Shown: positions 1 through 9,842 of the stretch, in pieces
Layout: each line of letters starts with the position of its first letter
Numbering within the stretch: position 1 is the stretch's first letter
Assembly (NCBI GenBank): GCA_003135435.1
Contig: PLBR01000057.1
Span: 2,682 to 47,442, forward strand
Direction of reading: 5' to 3'
DNA length: 44,761 bases
From: Nitrospira sp.
GTDB taxonomy: Bacteria > Nitrospirota > Nitrospiria > Nitrospirales > Nitrospiraceae
Position numbers and translations under genes: made by a program
The notes under the pieces: model-generated
Told to the model about the DNA's origin: nothing
The model's database searches: none
Seen by the model: only the letters and a program-made list of their open reading frames with translations

Positions 1-3000
1 GTCCGCTCACCGAACTGCCCGGCCACATCGCGAAACTTTCCGTCAGGGTAATTCCTGTGTGCTTTTCTGCGGACAAGAGATCGAACAGCAGGCGTTTCTC
101 GGTGTGGTCAGGACAGGCTGGGTAGCCTGGCGCGGGACGAATGCCGCGATACTTTTCACGGATCAGATCCTCACTTGACAGCGTCTCTCCTTTGCCGTAC
201 CCCCACGCCTCACGCGCCTGCTTATGAAGATACTCGGCAAAGGCTTCAGCCAAGCGGTCGGCCAAGGCTTTCGCCATAATGGAATTGTAGTCGTCGTGGT
301 CGCGCTCGAACTCTCGACATAAGATGTCCACCCCTACTCCCGTCGTCACGGCAAAGGCTCCGACATAATCCGCGCGGCCGGACTCTTTCGGTGCGACAAA
401 ATCCGCCAGCGCAAAACTGCACTGCCCTTGCGGCTTCTCCGATTGCTGACGCAAGGTGTGGAACGTCGTTAAGACCGCCGTACGACGGTCATCGCGGTAG
501 ATTTCAATATCGTCTCCCACACTATTGGCAGGGAAGAACCCATACACCCCGTTGGCGGTGAACAATCGTTGATCCACAATCTTGTGGAGCAAGGCCAACG
601 CATCGTCGTATAACTCTTTGGCCTTGGGGCCAACGACAGGATCTTCAAAAATGGTCGGGTAGCGTCCGCGCAATTCCCACGTGTGAAAGAACGGCGACCA
701 ATCGATATAGGGAATCAGCTGATCCAACGGCTGCTGCGGCACCACCTTCACCCCCGTGAAGGCTGGCTTGGGGATATCGACCTCAGCCCACTTGGATTGG
801 AGTCGATTGGCTCGCGCCCGCGCCAACGTCCAGAGGGATTTGGCTCCCTTGTCCTGATGGATCTGGCGTATCTGATCATAGTCGGCGCGAACCTTCTTGG
901 CGAAGTCGGCCCGCAAGTCGGCATTCACCAAACTCCCGACGACGCCGACCGCTCTGGAGGCGTCCAGTACATGCACCACGGAATGGTTGTAGCCCGGGGC
1001 GATCTTGACGGCCGTATGGGCTTTGCTCGTGGTGGCACCGCCGATCAGTAACGGCAGGTCAAAGCCCTCGCGCGTCAGCTCGCGTGCGACATGCGCCATT
1101 TCGTCAAGCGATGGGGTAATGAGTCCGCTCAACCCTATGATCGCTACCCCATGTTCGCGGGCAGCCGCCAAGATCTGTTCACAGGGCACCATCACCCCAA
1201 GATCGATCACCTCGTAATTATTACATCCCAGGACCACCCCGACGATGTTCTTCCCGATGTCATGTACATCGCCCTTGACCGTGGCGAGAAGGATCTTACC
1301 GTTTGAGCACGACGCACCTGATTGTTGCTTCTCAGCATCCATGAATGGCATGAGGTAGGCCACGGCTTTCTTCATAACCCTGGCGCTCTTGACCACTTGA
1401 GGCAAAAACATCTTGCCGGACCCGAACAGGTCCCCGACGATGTTCATACCGGCCATCAGTGGTCCCTCGATCACATGCAGCGGCTTGGCATACTGTTGTC
1501 GAGCTTCCTCGATGTCCTGCTCGATATAGTCGGTCATGCCTTTCACCAATGCATGGGAGAGGCGCTCCTCAACCGTGCCTGAGCGCCACTCATCATCTTT
1601 CACCGCCACTTTGCCCTGTTGTTTGACGGTCTCGGCAAACGTCACCAATCGTTCTGTCGCATCCGGCCGGCGGTTCAGCAACACATCTTCGACCAACTCC
1701 AGGAGATCCTTGGGAATCTCCTCGTACACCGCCAACTGTCCGGCGTTCACAATTCCCATGTCCAGGCCGGCCTTGATGGCGTGATACAGGAATGCCGCAT
1801 GCATCGCCTCGCGCACGCGGTTGTTGCCGCGAAACGAGAAGGAAATGTTGCTGACGCCGCCACTGACTTTTGCCAGCGGAAGATGCTGCTTGATCCAGCG
1901 CGTGGCTTCGAAGAAATTCACCGCATAACTGTTGTGTTCCTCGATCCCGGTCGCCACGGTGAGGATGTTCGGATCGAAGATGATGTCCTGGGCTGGAAAG
2001 CCGATGCGCTCCGTGAGGAGGCGATAGGCTCGCTCACAGACCTCGACCTTGCGCTCATACGTATCGGCCTGACCGCGCTCATCGAAGGCCATCACCACCA
2101 CGGCAGCCCCATAGCGATGAACTAATTTGGCCTGCTGGAGGAACTTAGCTTCGCCTTCTTTGAGGCTGATGCTATTGACGACGGGCTTCCCCTGGATGTC
2201 CTTCAAACCCGTCTCTAGTATGTCCCACTTCGAACTATCCACCATGATGGGTACGCGAGAGATATCCGGTTCCGACGCCACCAACCGCAGGAACTTCTCC
2301 ATGGCAGCCTGGGAGTCGAGCATGCCTTCGTCCATATTGATGTCGATAATCTGGGCACCCCCCTCGACCTGTTGTCGCGCCACCGAGAGCGCGGCTTCAT
2401 AATCGCCTCCTAGAATTAGTTTGGAAAAGGCCGGTGACCCCGTGACGTTGGTCCGTTCACCGATATTCACAAAGTTCGATTCCGGCCGAATCGTAACCGC
2501 TTCCAGCCCGCTCAATCTGGTGTGCGGCTCGACGGACGGCACGACGCGGGGAGGAAGGCCTTGCACGGCTTCGGCAATCAGCTTGATGTGTCCGGGTGTC
2601 GTCCCACAACAGCCGCCGACGATATTCAGCCAGCCATTCTGCGCCCATTCTTTCAATTGGGGTGCCAGGCTCTCGGGTGTCTCCGGAAATCCCGTCGGCA
2701 GCAACGGATTCGGCAGTCCGGCATTCGGATGGCAGCTCACAGAGATCGGAGCCAGGCGCGAAAGCTCTTCAATCAATGGGCGCATTTCTTTGGGGCCTAA
2801 CGCGCAGTTGATGCCGACGCTGAGCAAGGGCACATGGGAAATGGAATTCCAGAAGGCTTCGATCGTTTGGCCCGTCACCCCGCGATTGCTGCCAGCCTGA
2901 ATAAACGTCACCGAGGCCATGAGGGGGAGCCTGATGTGGCGATCATCGAAAAATTTATCAATGGCAAAGAACGCAGCCTTCGCATTGAGCGTATCGAAGA

Positions 3001-3538
3001 TGGTCTCGACCAACAAGAGATCGACTCCGCCGTCGACCAAGCCACGGACCTGCTCGTAGTAGACCCTCACCAGTTCGTCATAGGTGGTGCCACGCGCCGC
3101 AGAATTGTTGACATCGGTTGAAATGGACGACGTCTTCGTCGTGGGTCCAATCGCCCCGGCCACAAAACACGACCGCCCAGGCTCTGTCTTCATGACCTGC
3201 GCCGCAGCACGTCTGGCACATTCCGCTCCGGCTCTCGCGATCTCGTAGGCCAGCGACTCCATGCCGTAGTCGGCCAGGGAGATGGCTTGCGCGTTGAACG
3301 TATTCGTCTCCACGATGTCGGCACCGGCCTCAAAATACTGGCGATGGATCTCTTCGATAATGGCCGGCTGCGTGAGGTTCAACAGATCGTTGTGCCCTTT
3401 CTGATCCTTCTTCCAATCTTTGAACCGCTCGCCCCGAAACGCCGCCTCGTCCAGCTTCCGCTGCTGGATCATGGTTCCCATGGCCCCGTCGAGGACGAGA
3501 ATGCGTTGTTGCAGTAAGGCTTCTAACGATCCACTCAT
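1..3538 (-). CDS. metH: Cobalamin-dependent methionine synthase MetH (3' end outside window)
   Basis: This gene transfers a methyl group from methyltetrahydrofolate to homocysteine through cobalamin, in the cytoplasm. I translated the minus strand by hand because the ORF track omits it (no stop inside the window). In order I see the homocysteine-binding barrel ([12 protein letters not shown] at the start, zinc-site GGCCGTTP near residue 310), the pterin-binding domain ([11 protein letters not shown]), the cobalamin cap and B12-binding domain with the DVHDIGKN cobalamin-ligand motif, and most of the SAM-dependent activation domain ending at [12 protein letters not shown]. About 1,179 codons are present; by comparison with the family only some 30 residues are missing. 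The start ATG at 3538 is preceded by GGAGACAGG as ribosome-binding site. Most ORF-track entries from 683 to 3517 are shadows of this gene. Confidence 0.97.
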   Translation of the reverse strand, partial: MSGSLEALLQQRILVLDGAMGTMIQQRKLDEAAFRGERFKDWKKDQKGHNDLLNLTQPAIIEEIHRQYFEAGADIVETNTFNAQAISLADYGMESLAYEIARAGAECARRAAAQVMKTEPGRSCFVAGAIGPTTKTSSISTDVNNSAARGTTYDELVRVYYEQVRGLVDGGVDLLLVETIFDTLNAKAAFFAIDKFFDDRHIRLPLMASVTFIQAGSNRGVTGQTIEAFWNSISHVPLLSVGINCALGPKEMRPLIEELSRLAPISVSCHPNAGLPNPLLPTGFPETPESLAPQLKEWAQNGWLNIVGGCCGTTPGHIKLIAEAVQGLPPRVVPSVEPHTRLSGLEAVTIRPESNFVNIGERTNVTGSPAFSKLILGGDYEAALSVARQQVEGGAQIIDINMDEGMLDSQAAMEKFLRLVASEPDISRVPIMVDSSKWDILETGLKDIQGKPVVNSISLKEGEAKFLQQAKLVHRYGAAVVVMAFDERGQADTYERKVEVCERAYRLLTERIGFPAQDIIFDPNILTVATGIEEHNSYAVNFFEATRWIKQHLPLAKVSGGVSNISFSFRGNNRVREAMHAAFLYHAIKAGLDMGIVNAGQLAVYEEIPKDLLELVEDVLLNRRPDATERLVTFAETVKQQGKVAVKDDEWRSGTVEERLSHALVKGMTDYIEQDIEEARQQYAKPLHVIEGPLMAGMNIVGDLFGSGKMFLPQVVKSARVMKKAVAYLMPFMDAEKQQSGASCSNGKILLATVKGDVHDIGKNIVGVVLGCNNYEVIDLGVMVPCEQILAAAREHGVAIIGLSGLITPSLDEMAHVARELTREGFDLPLLIGGATTSKAHTAVKIAPGYNHSVVHVLDASRAVGVVGSLVNADLRADFAKKVRADYDQIRQIHQDKGAKSLWTLARARANRLQSKWAEVDIPKPAFTGVKVVPQQPLDQLIPYIDWSPFFHTWELRGRYPTIFEDPVVGPKAKELYDDALALLHKIVDQRLFTANGVYGFFPANSVGDDIEIYRDDRRTAVLTTFHTLRQQSEKPQGQCSFALADFVAPKESGRADYVGAFAVTTGVGVDILCREFERDHDDYNSIMAKALADRLAEAFAEYLHKQAREAWGYGKGETLSSEDLIREKYRGIRPAPGYPACPDHTEKRLLFDLLSAEKHTGITLTESFAMWPGSSVSG

Positions 3539-3693
3539 ACGACCTGTCTCCGCGATCGAATCCGTTCTGATTGTGTAGGACGTTCCGTCATCATAACTGA
3601 CAGGTTCTTACACCGGCAAGCAATCCCGATCGTCCGCGCCTTGACAGGATGGGAAGCCACCGATACGATGCTGGTACCAGCTGGAGAGAAACT

Positions 3694-4488
3694 GTGCTCC
3701 TGCGTCTTTCCATCCATACCATCGTCGCGTCTCTGCTGCTTCTCTTATCGACCACCGGCGTCTGGCTCCAGCCTTCTGCAGTCCTCGCAGCACCCTATTT
3801 TGAGGATGGGTACCTCGGGCTTACGCAAACGGAATTACATCAACAACTAGGGATGCCGCAGGCGGTGCGCGATCGGAAGTCCGCGCTGCGCGTCTTTACC
3901 TATTACGCCATCACTGATTGGGAGAAGTATTTTCAGAAGCTCGTCTCGCCGGAAAATGGCGAGGATGTCTATACCTTTACACGTGATGGCGTCGAGATCC
4001 AATACTCGTTCAGTTACACCGTCGATCCCAACGATGAACGCGAGAATCGAACCTTATCCGTTCGGCTCGTCGATATCGAATTCTCCCCCGCCGTCCCCCT
4101 CGCCCAGATCCCCACGCTCGTCCCGGAGTTTCACCCTTCAGGAGACCCCGCGTCCCCATCCTTCCGATCGAATATTTGGGTGCTCTTGTTTATAGGCGCC
4201 GCGTCGCCACAGGCTCGGTTTATTGTGAAAGAGGCAAGCAGGGACAAGCTGGATTGGACTCTGGCCTACCAACTATTCTCGTTGCAAGGCCTGCCGGACC
4301 CACTCACGACCAAGGCGCTGATCGATCGAATGGAAATCAGCACTCAAAGTGTCGACCTTGTGAAACAACGCCAGCGACACACTCATGACTCCATTCTCAA
4401 TCCTTACTCACGAGAATTCTCTCAGCACGCGCTAGCTCCTCAGCCGCCCGCGGCCAAGAAAATACCTGTTCCCAAGTACGCAGACTAG
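3694..4488 (+). CDS. Secreted protein of unknown function
   Basis: I do not recognise a domain. I prefer the GTG at 3694 over the track's ATG at 3649 because GGAGAG lies 5 bases before it and the protein then begins directly with a typical signal peptide (LLRLSIHTIVASLLLLLST, cleavage probably after AVLA-A). The mature part, about 230 residues, is soluble, with a region GYLGLTQTELHQQLG followed by a segment about tracking a tyrosine/phenylalanine-rich sheet. The LTQTELHQQLGMPQAV segment resembles the short helix-turn seen in BamE/SmpA-like folds, which is only a loose inference. It is divergent from metH with about 155 bases between the starts. The C-terminus is proline and lysine rich. Confidence 0.75.
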   Translation: MLLRLSIHTIVASLLLLLSTTGVWLQPSAVLAAPYFEDGYLGLTQTELHQQLGMPQAVRDRKSALRVFTYYAITDWEKYFQKLVSPENGEDVYTFTRDGVEIQYSFSYTVDPNDERENRTLSVRLVDIEFSPAVPLAQIPTLVPEFHPSGDPASPSFRSNIWVLLFIGAASPQARFIVKEASRDKLDWTLAYQLFSLQGLPDPLTTKALIDRMEISTQSVDLVKQRQRHTHDSILNPYSREFSQHALAPQPPAAKKIPVPKYAD

Positions 4489-4719
4489 CCGCGCTGGGGC
4501 TCATAATATAGCGATGATGAGGAAAAGCAGAGACCAGGAGCTTATCCGACGTTGGCATTCGTCACGAGGCGAAGGAGGGGCGGGCAGATGCGCGGCCGCA
4601 GACCCGGAAAAACCGGAGGCGTATTCGCTGGAATACGGTGAGGATTTTTCGGGGCCGAGAACAAAGTAGATGCCTGGCCATCGTTCGCCGTAGTAGAACG
4701 AGTAATGTCGGACAGGCTC

Positions 4720-5322
4720 CTAAGGAGCGCGCTGGAGATGCTCCTGCTGTTTGACTTGGATCTTCCCCGCCTGACCACTCAATAGATCCAGCGGGGCATT
4801 CTGCGAGGTAAAAACTAAGGCAGGAACGATCAAACCCAACATGATCAAGCACCATAGAGACAGGAAGCGGATGACTTGGCTCCGCCCAAAAAACCTGGCA
4901 ATCAGGCAGATCACCGCGACGATGGTACCGAAGCTGAGAACTTGAGACTGATAGTGAGTCAACCCGGAAATACTTGGAGTGAATATACCGAGTCCCGCGC
5001 CAGTGTAATTTGCCCAACCAATAATCTTCTGCTGTAGTGTTACGGCAGCAGAATGATCGGATGCGCCTTTGGGGACCTGCTCCGTCACCTGCACCTTCGC
5101 ACGATACCGTTCGGGGATACTCTCGAAGTTGTCGGTCAAGACTGGAATGCCTCGGTCATCGATATAGGAATAGATGCTCGTGGCAGAAGCGATCCCCGGC
5201 AAAATGGAGCTAGTGATCCAGAGGAGTAGGATTAGAAAAATAGCAGCCGCACTGTCATTGAGCCGGAAACGATCTCCTTGATCTCTGGGAATCATTTCAT
5301 TTCTGAATGGGTACATCACCAC
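4720..5322 (-). CDS. DUF4124-like membrane protein
   Basis: The product has about 200 residues. A first hydrophobic segment (AAAIFLILLLWITSSILPGIASA) is followed by IYSYIDDRGIPVLTDNFESIP, which matches the usual pattern of DUF4124 domains (aromatic, D, G, V, T/D, near an exported N-terminus). Two more hydrophobic stretches follow (VLSFGTIVAVICLIARFF and FLSLWCLIMLGLIVPALVF), so the protein is probably anchored in the inner membrane with the DUF4124 part outside. DUF4124 has no established function. The start could also be the internal ATG near 5295, which lies nearer to the first hydrophobic segment. It converges with the gene at 3694; the 230 bases between them show no gene. Confidence 0.7.
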   Translation of the reverse strand: MVMYPFRNEMIPRDQGDRFRLNDSAAAIFLILLLWITSSILPGIASATSIYSYIDDRGIPVLTDNFESIPERYRAKVQVTEQVPKGASDHSAAVTLQQKIIGWANYTGAGLGIFTPSISGLTHYQSQVLSFGTIVAVICLIARFFGRSQVIRFLSLWCLIMLGLIVPALVFTSQNAPLDLLSGQAGKIQVKQQEHLQRAP

Positions 5323-5417
5323 AAGTATACCGGCTATACCTGCCGCTCACATCTCATTGATTAGATTGAGACAAACAGTCTCGCTTCGCTTGACTCTCTC
5401 CAATTCACGTTGCTACG

Positions 5418-5888
5418 ATGCGGCGCATCATGCATCACGCCACCGCCGCTACCCATGAATCGATGAATGCCTCTCCAACTGATCTGGAAGAACCGATCCC
5501 CTTCATCCGCCGCCGCCCGGTTCGGCTCACCATCTACGCCGGGCTTGGCCTGTACGTTCTCCTCATGGTGATCTGGCCGCTCATCGCACAACTCAAAGAC
5601 CCAGATTTTCAAAAACATATCGCGGAACATCGCGTCATGGTGGGCATGTCGAAAGAGCAGGTGTTACAGGCCTGGGGAGGACCACAAACGATCAACACGA
5701 CGTTCACCAAAGAAGGCATTCGCCACGAGGAATGGATTTTTGAAGATTGGGAAAGCGCCGCGGCAGTGAAACACCGCTATCTATACTTTGAAGAAGGCAG
5801 CCTCATCGGCGGATGGTTCCAAGGCTCGGGCGAACGGCTCCCCATTCAGTCCCCGTCCAATCCGCACAGCCCAAAACCGAGAACGTAG
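5418..5888 (+). CDS. BamE/SmpA-like single-span membrane protein
   Basis: A cytoplasmic N-terminus rich in R and P is followed by one membrane segment (IYAGLGLYVLLMVIWPLIA). The outer part contains HRVMVGMSKEQVLQAWGGPQ and then EEWIFED, the same order as in BamE/SmpA/OmlA folds (VxxGMTxxQVxxxLGxP ... W.Y). I infer an envelope protein of this fold, not the true BamE lipoprotein, since no lipobox is visible. The start may be 5418, 5430 or 5463. The TAG stop codon at 5886-5888 is also the first three bases of a degenerate copy of the inverted-repeat element found at the end of hemW. Confidence 0.7.
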   Translation: MRRIMHHATAATHESMNASPTDLEEPIPFIRRRPVRLTIYAGLGLYVLLMVIWPLIAQLKDPDFQKHIAEHRVMVGMSKEQVLQAWGGPQTINTTFTKEGIRHEEWIFEDWESAAAVKHRYLYFEEGSLIGGWFQGSGERLPIQSPSNPHSPKPRT

Positions 5889-5915
5889 CGGGAAGCTGAA
5901 AAAGTCCGCCAGAAA
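5886..5915 (+). repeat. Degenerate half copy of the TAGCAGGCTG element
   Basis: The bases TAGCGGGAAGCTGAAAAAG followed by TCCGCCAG align without gaps to the left end of the element at 24231 (TAGCAGGCTGTTGAAAAAG then TCTGCCAG), with about six differences over 27 bases. The matching right end is missing. As in the complete copy, the opening TAG is the stop codon of the preceding gene. Confidence 0.5.
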
Positions 5916-5925
5916 AAGAAGACTG

Positions 5926-5978
5926 TTGTTTGGTTGAACAAGACCAACCAGAGAGACCAGATGGACCAGACAGACCGG
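5926..5978. repeat. TGGT/ACCA-type repeat, copy A
   Basis: The segment reads TTTGGTTGAACAAGACCAAC and continues as ACCAGA/GACCAG units. It has the centre and the A/C-rich arm of the same repeat type that occurs at 27377, 41681 and 43831. ORFs called across it are low-complexity and are not credible proteins. Confidence 0.7.
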
Positions 5979-6052
5979 AATTGTCCCAAACGTGCAGACC
6001 ATCAAAGTTCTCGTGTACCAAAATAGTTTTTCGGCAGCCTACTGGTCTTTAC

Positions 6053-6289
6053 TTACGGCTGCGACGAGACATCACGCACTGCCAACCGCAGTCGGCTCAG
6101 CAGCACTTCCGCATGAACCTGATCGCACTCATCGACCATCACACGAGAGTTGAGAATGGGGAGTCCGGGATACAAGCTACTTACATGTTCGTTCTCAACT
6201 ATATAGGCGATGCCACTACCCTCCAGCAGACTCGTGATCATCGCCAGCTCGCCCACGCTCTGCGGCTCAGTGAGACGGATCATCGGCAT
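6053..6289 (-). CDS. DUF2007-type small protein
   Basis: This 78-residue protein begins MPMIRLTEPQSVGELAMITS and has the alternating pattern of DUF2007 (putative signal-transducing) domains: a first strand with a small-molecule-like ligand helix (ELAMITSLLEGSGI), then AYIVENE, then a second strand with a VMVDECD segment near the end. The ribosome-binding site GGAGGGTG lies 6 bases before the ATG. Function is unknown in the family; a PII/ACT-like regulatory fold is the usual assumption. It stands alone between a repeat and a convergent-facing short gap. Confidence 0.75.
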   Translation of the reverse strand: MPMIRLTEPQSVGELAMITSLLEGSGIAYIVENEHVSSLYPGLPILNSRVMVDECDQVHAEVLLSRLRLAVRDVSSQP

Positions 6290-6381
6290 GCGACACCCTC
6301 CACGTTCAAACCGACCACGGGCAGTTGACCCCCGTCGTTTCGTTGCTTTTTCTCTGCATCTCCCTTACACTCATCCACGGG

Positions 6382-6666
6382 CTACGGGGTTTCTGTAATT
6401 TGTACGCGGCGCTCTTTGCCGGGACCGCCCGAAACGGTCAACACACGTTTCCATTCTCGGATCTGATACACCGCCCAGGCAGGAGATTGGCCTTTAAAAT
6501 AGGCATTAGGGTCTTCCCCGCTGGCATTGAGAAAGATCGGCTCCGTGAAGCCTTCTTCCAATACATAGTCAAGGAGACAGTCCGTCACAAAACCCGACCC
6601 TCGCAGGGACACCTCTGCCAGCATCGACAGAATGTCTTCTGGATTTTGAATCGTCACATGCTTCAT
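6382..6666 (-). CDS. Small conserved-looking protein, unknown
   Basis: The track calls 175 residues from 6909, but that extends antisense into the next gene. I choose the ATG at 6666 because GGAGGTG lies 5 bases upstream, giving 94 residues starting MKHVTIQNPEDILSMLAEVS. No domain is recognised. It is a mixed alpha/beta soluble protein ending in a basic stretch (GGPGKERRVQITETP). It is divergent from the PqqC-like gene at 6724, with the two start codons only about 57 bases apart, so the two may share a control region. Confidence 0.65.
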   Translation of the reverse strand: MKHVTIQNPEDILSMLAEVSLRGSGFVTDCLLDYVLEEGFTEPIFLNASGEDPNAYFKGQSPAWAVYQIREWKRVLTVSGGPGKERRVQITETP

Positions 6667-6723
6667 TGACGCACCTCCATGCCGTCGAATTGTAACGAGC
6701 CGCTCATCAGGAAGGCAACAGAC

Positions 6724-7473
6724 ATGACACGCCCCATGACGAAAAGCCGATTCCGAGAAGACCTCTTGCGTATTATGGATCGCAAGCATCATTGGGCCTG
6801 GCCGGCATTCGCCGACGGAACGGTCACCGTCGATCAACTCACACGCCACTTTCAACAAGAATACGGCGTGTACGTGCGTGACTTTCCTGTGTTCCTGGCA
6901 CGCATTCACGGACAGAATCCCCCGGCCCCGGTCCGCCGGATGCTCGCCGATAATATTTACGAAGAAGACACCGGTGGGCTCTCGTTGGGAAAGTCACACC
7001 CGGAATTGTTCCTGACCATGATGGCAGGCCTTGGATTGCCGGCACGTGACTTTGACACAGTGCGCCTCTTACCGGCCAGTCAGCGCTACCGCGCCTGGCT
7101 AGACCGTGTCTCGAATAACCGAGACTGGGTCATCGGAGCGGCGGCCCTGACTGTCTTCGTAGAAGGCAGCGTTAAGGATCGCACCGAAATCTCCGACCCC
7201 TCCAAGCCCAAAACCGCCGAAGACATCGAAGCGATCGTCCAACGCCACCCACTGGTGAAATACTACGGCCTGTCCCCCGATTCCATGGATCTAATTCGCG
7301 CGCACCAACTGGTTGAAGCCGGCCACCGTCATGATGCCTATGCCATGGTGGTGAATTACGCCACGACACACACCCAACAACAGGCCGTCCTGAGCTGCCT
7401 CAAGAAATGCCTGACGCTCTGGCAGGCTTATCGCGATGCGGTCGCCAAAGCCTGTGGATTGAAGAAGACCTAA
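6724..7473 (+). CDS. Heme-oxygenase-fold (PqqC/TENA-like) iron-containing redox enzyme
   Basis: I start at ATG 6724, which has AGGAAGG at a proper distance, rather than at 6679. The product is about 249 residues and predicted all-helical. Features typical of the PqqC/CADD-like di-iron or heme-oxygenase-like group are visible: an early HHWAWP segment, QQEYGVYVRDFP, DNIYEEDTGG followed by SHPELF (a Glu then His pair), FVEGSVKDR (Glu) and AHQLVEAGHRHDAY (His/Asp). These acidic and His residues would be the metal ligands in the HDO superfamily. No other pqq genes are nearby, so PQQ synthesis is unlikely; the CADD-like group acts in p-aminobenzoate formation, which is one possibility here. The gene is followed 3 bases later by the FGE-like gene. 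Confidence 0.8.
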   Translation: MTRPMTKSRFREDLLRIMDRKHHWAWPAFADGTVTVDQLTRHFQQEYGVYVRDFPVFLARIHGQNPPAPVRRMLADNIYEEDTGGLSLGKSHPELFLTMMAGLGLPARDFDTVRLLPASQRYRAWLDRVSNNRDWVIGAAALTVFVEGSVKDRTEISDPSKPKTAEDIEAIVQRHPLVKYYGLSPDSMDLIRAHQLVEAGHRHDAYAMVVNYATTHTQQQAVLSCLKKCLTLWQAYRDAVAKACGLKKT

Positions 7474-7476
7474 ATT

Positions 7477-8364
7477 GTGTCTTGGTTGATCTATTCCGTA
7501 TTCTTGTTTCTTGTTCTGACCATCAGCTATCCGCCATTGGCCATCAGCTCCCTTCCTTCCGACAACATGGCGCTGGTTCCTGTCGGAGAATTCCTGATGG
7601 GGAGTCCGGTCGGCAGCGATGGCCTTCCCGACGAACAGCCACAACGCCTCGTCTACACCGCAACCTTCTGGATCGACCACTACGAAGTCACGAACGATAC
7701 CTATGCACGATTTGTCCAAGAGACCGGGCATCGCGCGCCGGCAAACTCGAACCCTGCCTCCACATTGTGGGAGAACAATGCACCGATCTCCGGCATCGGC
7801 AACCATCCCGTGGTGAATGTCAGCTGGGAGGATGCGATTGCCTATTGCACATGGGCCGGCAAGCGTCTGCCGACCGAAGCGGAGTGGGAAAAGGCCGCGC
7901 GCGGTACCGATGGCCGTCGCTACCCCTGGGGAAACGAGTGGAACTTCAAGAAGGCCAACAGCGCCAGCTATTGGGCTGGACGAACCATCGACTTTCAGAG
8001 CGGAGCGGACTGGGATGCCTTCTGGATCAGGGGCGAAGGAGCGAAGATTTCAAACGAGAAGGGCATGAAGGGACAAGTGCTTACCATGCCGGTCGCTAGC
8101 TTTCCAGAAAGCGCGAGTCCCTATGGACTGCATGACATGGCAGGCAATGCCGCTGAATGGGTGCAGGATTGGTATAACCCGAACTACTACAAAGATGCTC
8201 CTCTCTCAGACCCTCAGGGACCTCCTCGAGGAGCGATCAAAGCGATGCGCGGCGGGTCCTGGCTCAAGCCGGCTATCAGTCTTCGCACGAGCGACCGGGA
8301 CTGGGGCACCATGGACAGCCGCCCGAGCGGGACCGGCTTTCGGTGCGCAAAGGATGCCTTCTAG
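7477..8364 (+). CDS. Formylglycine-generating-enzyme (SUMF1) family protein
   Basis: A GTG start at 7477 lies 3 bases after the previous stop. After a hydrophobic signal segment (LIYSVFLFLVLTISYPPLA) the whole protein is one FGE-sulfatase domain: MALVPVGEFLMGS, FWIDHYEVTNDTYARFV, PVVNVSWEDAIAYCTWAGKRLPTEAEWEKAARG, RYPWGNEW, SPYGLHDMAGNAAEWVQDW, MRGGSW and the terminal GTGFRCAKD. It is therefore exported. True FGE uses a Cys pair in the C-terminal part to oxidise sulfatase cysteines; I see CAKD near the end but not a clear second active-site Cys, so a non-catalytic or ergothioneine-type relative is possible. It converges with the DUF1501 gene. Confidence 0.9.
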   Translation: MSWLIYSVFLFLVLTISYPPLAISSLPSDNMALVPVGEFLMGSPVGSDGLPDEQPQRLVYTATFWIDHYEVTNDTYARFVQETGHRAPANSNPASTLWENNAPISGIGNHPVVNVSWEDAIAYCTWAGKRLPTEAEWEKAARGTDGRRYPWGNEWNFKKANSASYWAGRTIDFQSGADWDAFWIRGEGAKISNEKGMKGQVLTMPVASFPESASPYGLHDMAGNAAEWVQDWYNPNYYKDAPLSDPQGPPRGAIKAMRGGSWLKPAISLRTSDRDWGTMDSRPSGTGFRCAKDAF

Positions 8365-8371
8365 CTCCCGC

Positions 8372-9711
8372 TTACACAAACAATCCCACGGGCAGATGCA
8401 CCTGACCTGGGAACACGCTGTTCAACTCCGCCGCATTGACGCCGAAGTGCCTGACCAGCACGTCGGAAAAGATATTGCGGAATTCCACGGTGGATCGAAG
8501 GTATCGACCTGAGTCGAGATTGGCATCGATGAGCGACGACGGGAAGCCCCCCGCGCCATGATAGAGGCCTCCCTTGACCCCGCCTCCGAGTACAAACCAG
8601 ACCGAGGCCTTCCCGTGATCGGTTCCACCGCTGGCATTTTGCCTGACGGTCCGACCGAATTCCGTACAGGTCAACAGAACCACCTTGCCCATCAGCGGTC
8701 CCATATCGTTGTAGAACGCCTGGATCCCTCCTGAAAACTCCGCCAATCTCGCCCCTTGCGACAGCGTGGCGCCACCGCCGACGCCTTGGTCATCGTGTGT
8801 ATCCCGTCCACCGATATCAACCGTCGCCACTTCCAGTCCTAATCCGGACCGGATAATGTGAGCTACATCGCGAAGTTGTCTGCCATAGGAGGTATTGGGA
8901 TACATCGCACCGTTCTGAGGTGCCGCGGGACCGATCGCCTCGACCGAGGCCACCCGATTCAACATGTCTGGTCCAAGCGCATGGACGAGCCGGCTATAGG
9001 CATTCGTACTCGTCGATTGAGGATCCTGCGCGTAGAGCGCCCTGAGGTTCAATTCCAACGGAGCCTTTGAGCTACCGAGTCTCGCAAAACTCAAGGCTGA
9101 CAGGTCGTTGATGGCAGGGACCAGAATCGCCCCACGCAACGAATCGGCCAGATCGCTCCTCATCCCGGCAGCACGAATGGTGGGCGACCCCACAGCGCCG
9201 ACTGCCTGAAGATAGCGATTGAGCCACCCGTCTGTTGCCTGGAAGAGCCCCCGCTCAATCGTATCTTGGTCCGTGAAGTGCGATTGCGTGGAACCGGCAA
9301 ACCCCGCCTGCGTCACGATCGCCAATGTATTGTTGTTGTAGAGATCGAGAAACGGCTGAATCGCCGGGTGCATGGCGAACCCCATGCCTGGGAGATCGAT
9401 TCCTGAGCCATCACCGGTTCCAAGCTGGGGAATACCGATGTTGCCCGCTCCGCTCAATGCCGAGGGTCTCACGACATAGTACTGCGGGTCCGAATAGGCA
9501 CGACCGTGTTCAGGCCGTCGTTTCCTCCGCGTTGAAACACGACCACCAACGTCTTCCCTGCATTGGTCACAGCCGACGCCGAACGTCGGAGGAATTCGGC
9601 CGGAAAGAAATTCAAGACGAGGGTCGCTCCTGCAACCCCGAGCGCACGCTTCAAAAATGTTCGACGTGACAGATCTTCTTGTTCTGCGCGACATTCTAAA
9701 CAGGTATGCAT
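8372..9711 (-). pseudogene. DUF1501 Tat-exported protein, interrupted by a single-base frameshift
   Basis: DUF1501 proteins are exported members of the alkaline-phosphatase/sulfatase superfamily of unknown substrate. The N-terminal part (start ATG 9711 with GAGGTGG) carries a twin-arginine signal LSRRTFLKRALGVAGATLVL and reaches LVVVFQRGGNDGLNTVVP. There the frame breaks: the next family residues (YSDPQYYVVRPSA) continue in another frame around 9492-9499, consistent with one missing base between GTGCC and TATTCGG. The rest is intact, with VDIGGRDTHDDQG, LTCTEFGRTVRQN and GGTDHGK motifs. Either a sequencing indel or a real lesion would explain this. The start lies 7 bases after the stop of the original DUF1800 frame, so the two formed one operon. 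Confidence 0.85.
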
Positions 9712-9718
9712 AGCCACC

Positions 9719-9842
9719 TCACTGATATTTGTAGCGTGGACTCGCCAGGATCGTCGCCAGCATCCGGTCGAGCGGTGCTTCAACACTCGCGTTATCGAGA
9801 TTAAAGGTCCCACCACCACTTCGGAGGGTGGTGAGATAGGTC
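9719..9842 (-). other. Displaced 3' end of the host DUF1800 gene
   Basis: The last 41 codons of the integrase ORF read QTYLTTLRSGGGTFNLDN and end ATILASPRYKYQ. This is not integrase-like; it resembles the usual DUF1800 C-terminus (a FNL..., then a short helix ending ILASP...YQ). It joins in frame to the LTEY codons of the att repeat and ends directly before DUF1501, as expected for the original DUF1800-DUF1501 pair. I conclude it is host sequence cut off from its gene by the insertion. Confidence 0.85.

Noticed and set aside
683-3517. Plus-strand ORFs across the first 3.5 kb
   Set aside because: They are antisense or out-of-frame shadows of metH, whose own frame reads clearly on the minus strand.
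3539-3693. Possible cobalamin or SAM riboswitch before metH
   Set aside because: Only 155 bases lie between metH and the divergent gene, and I see no B12-box or SAM-type stem arrangement.
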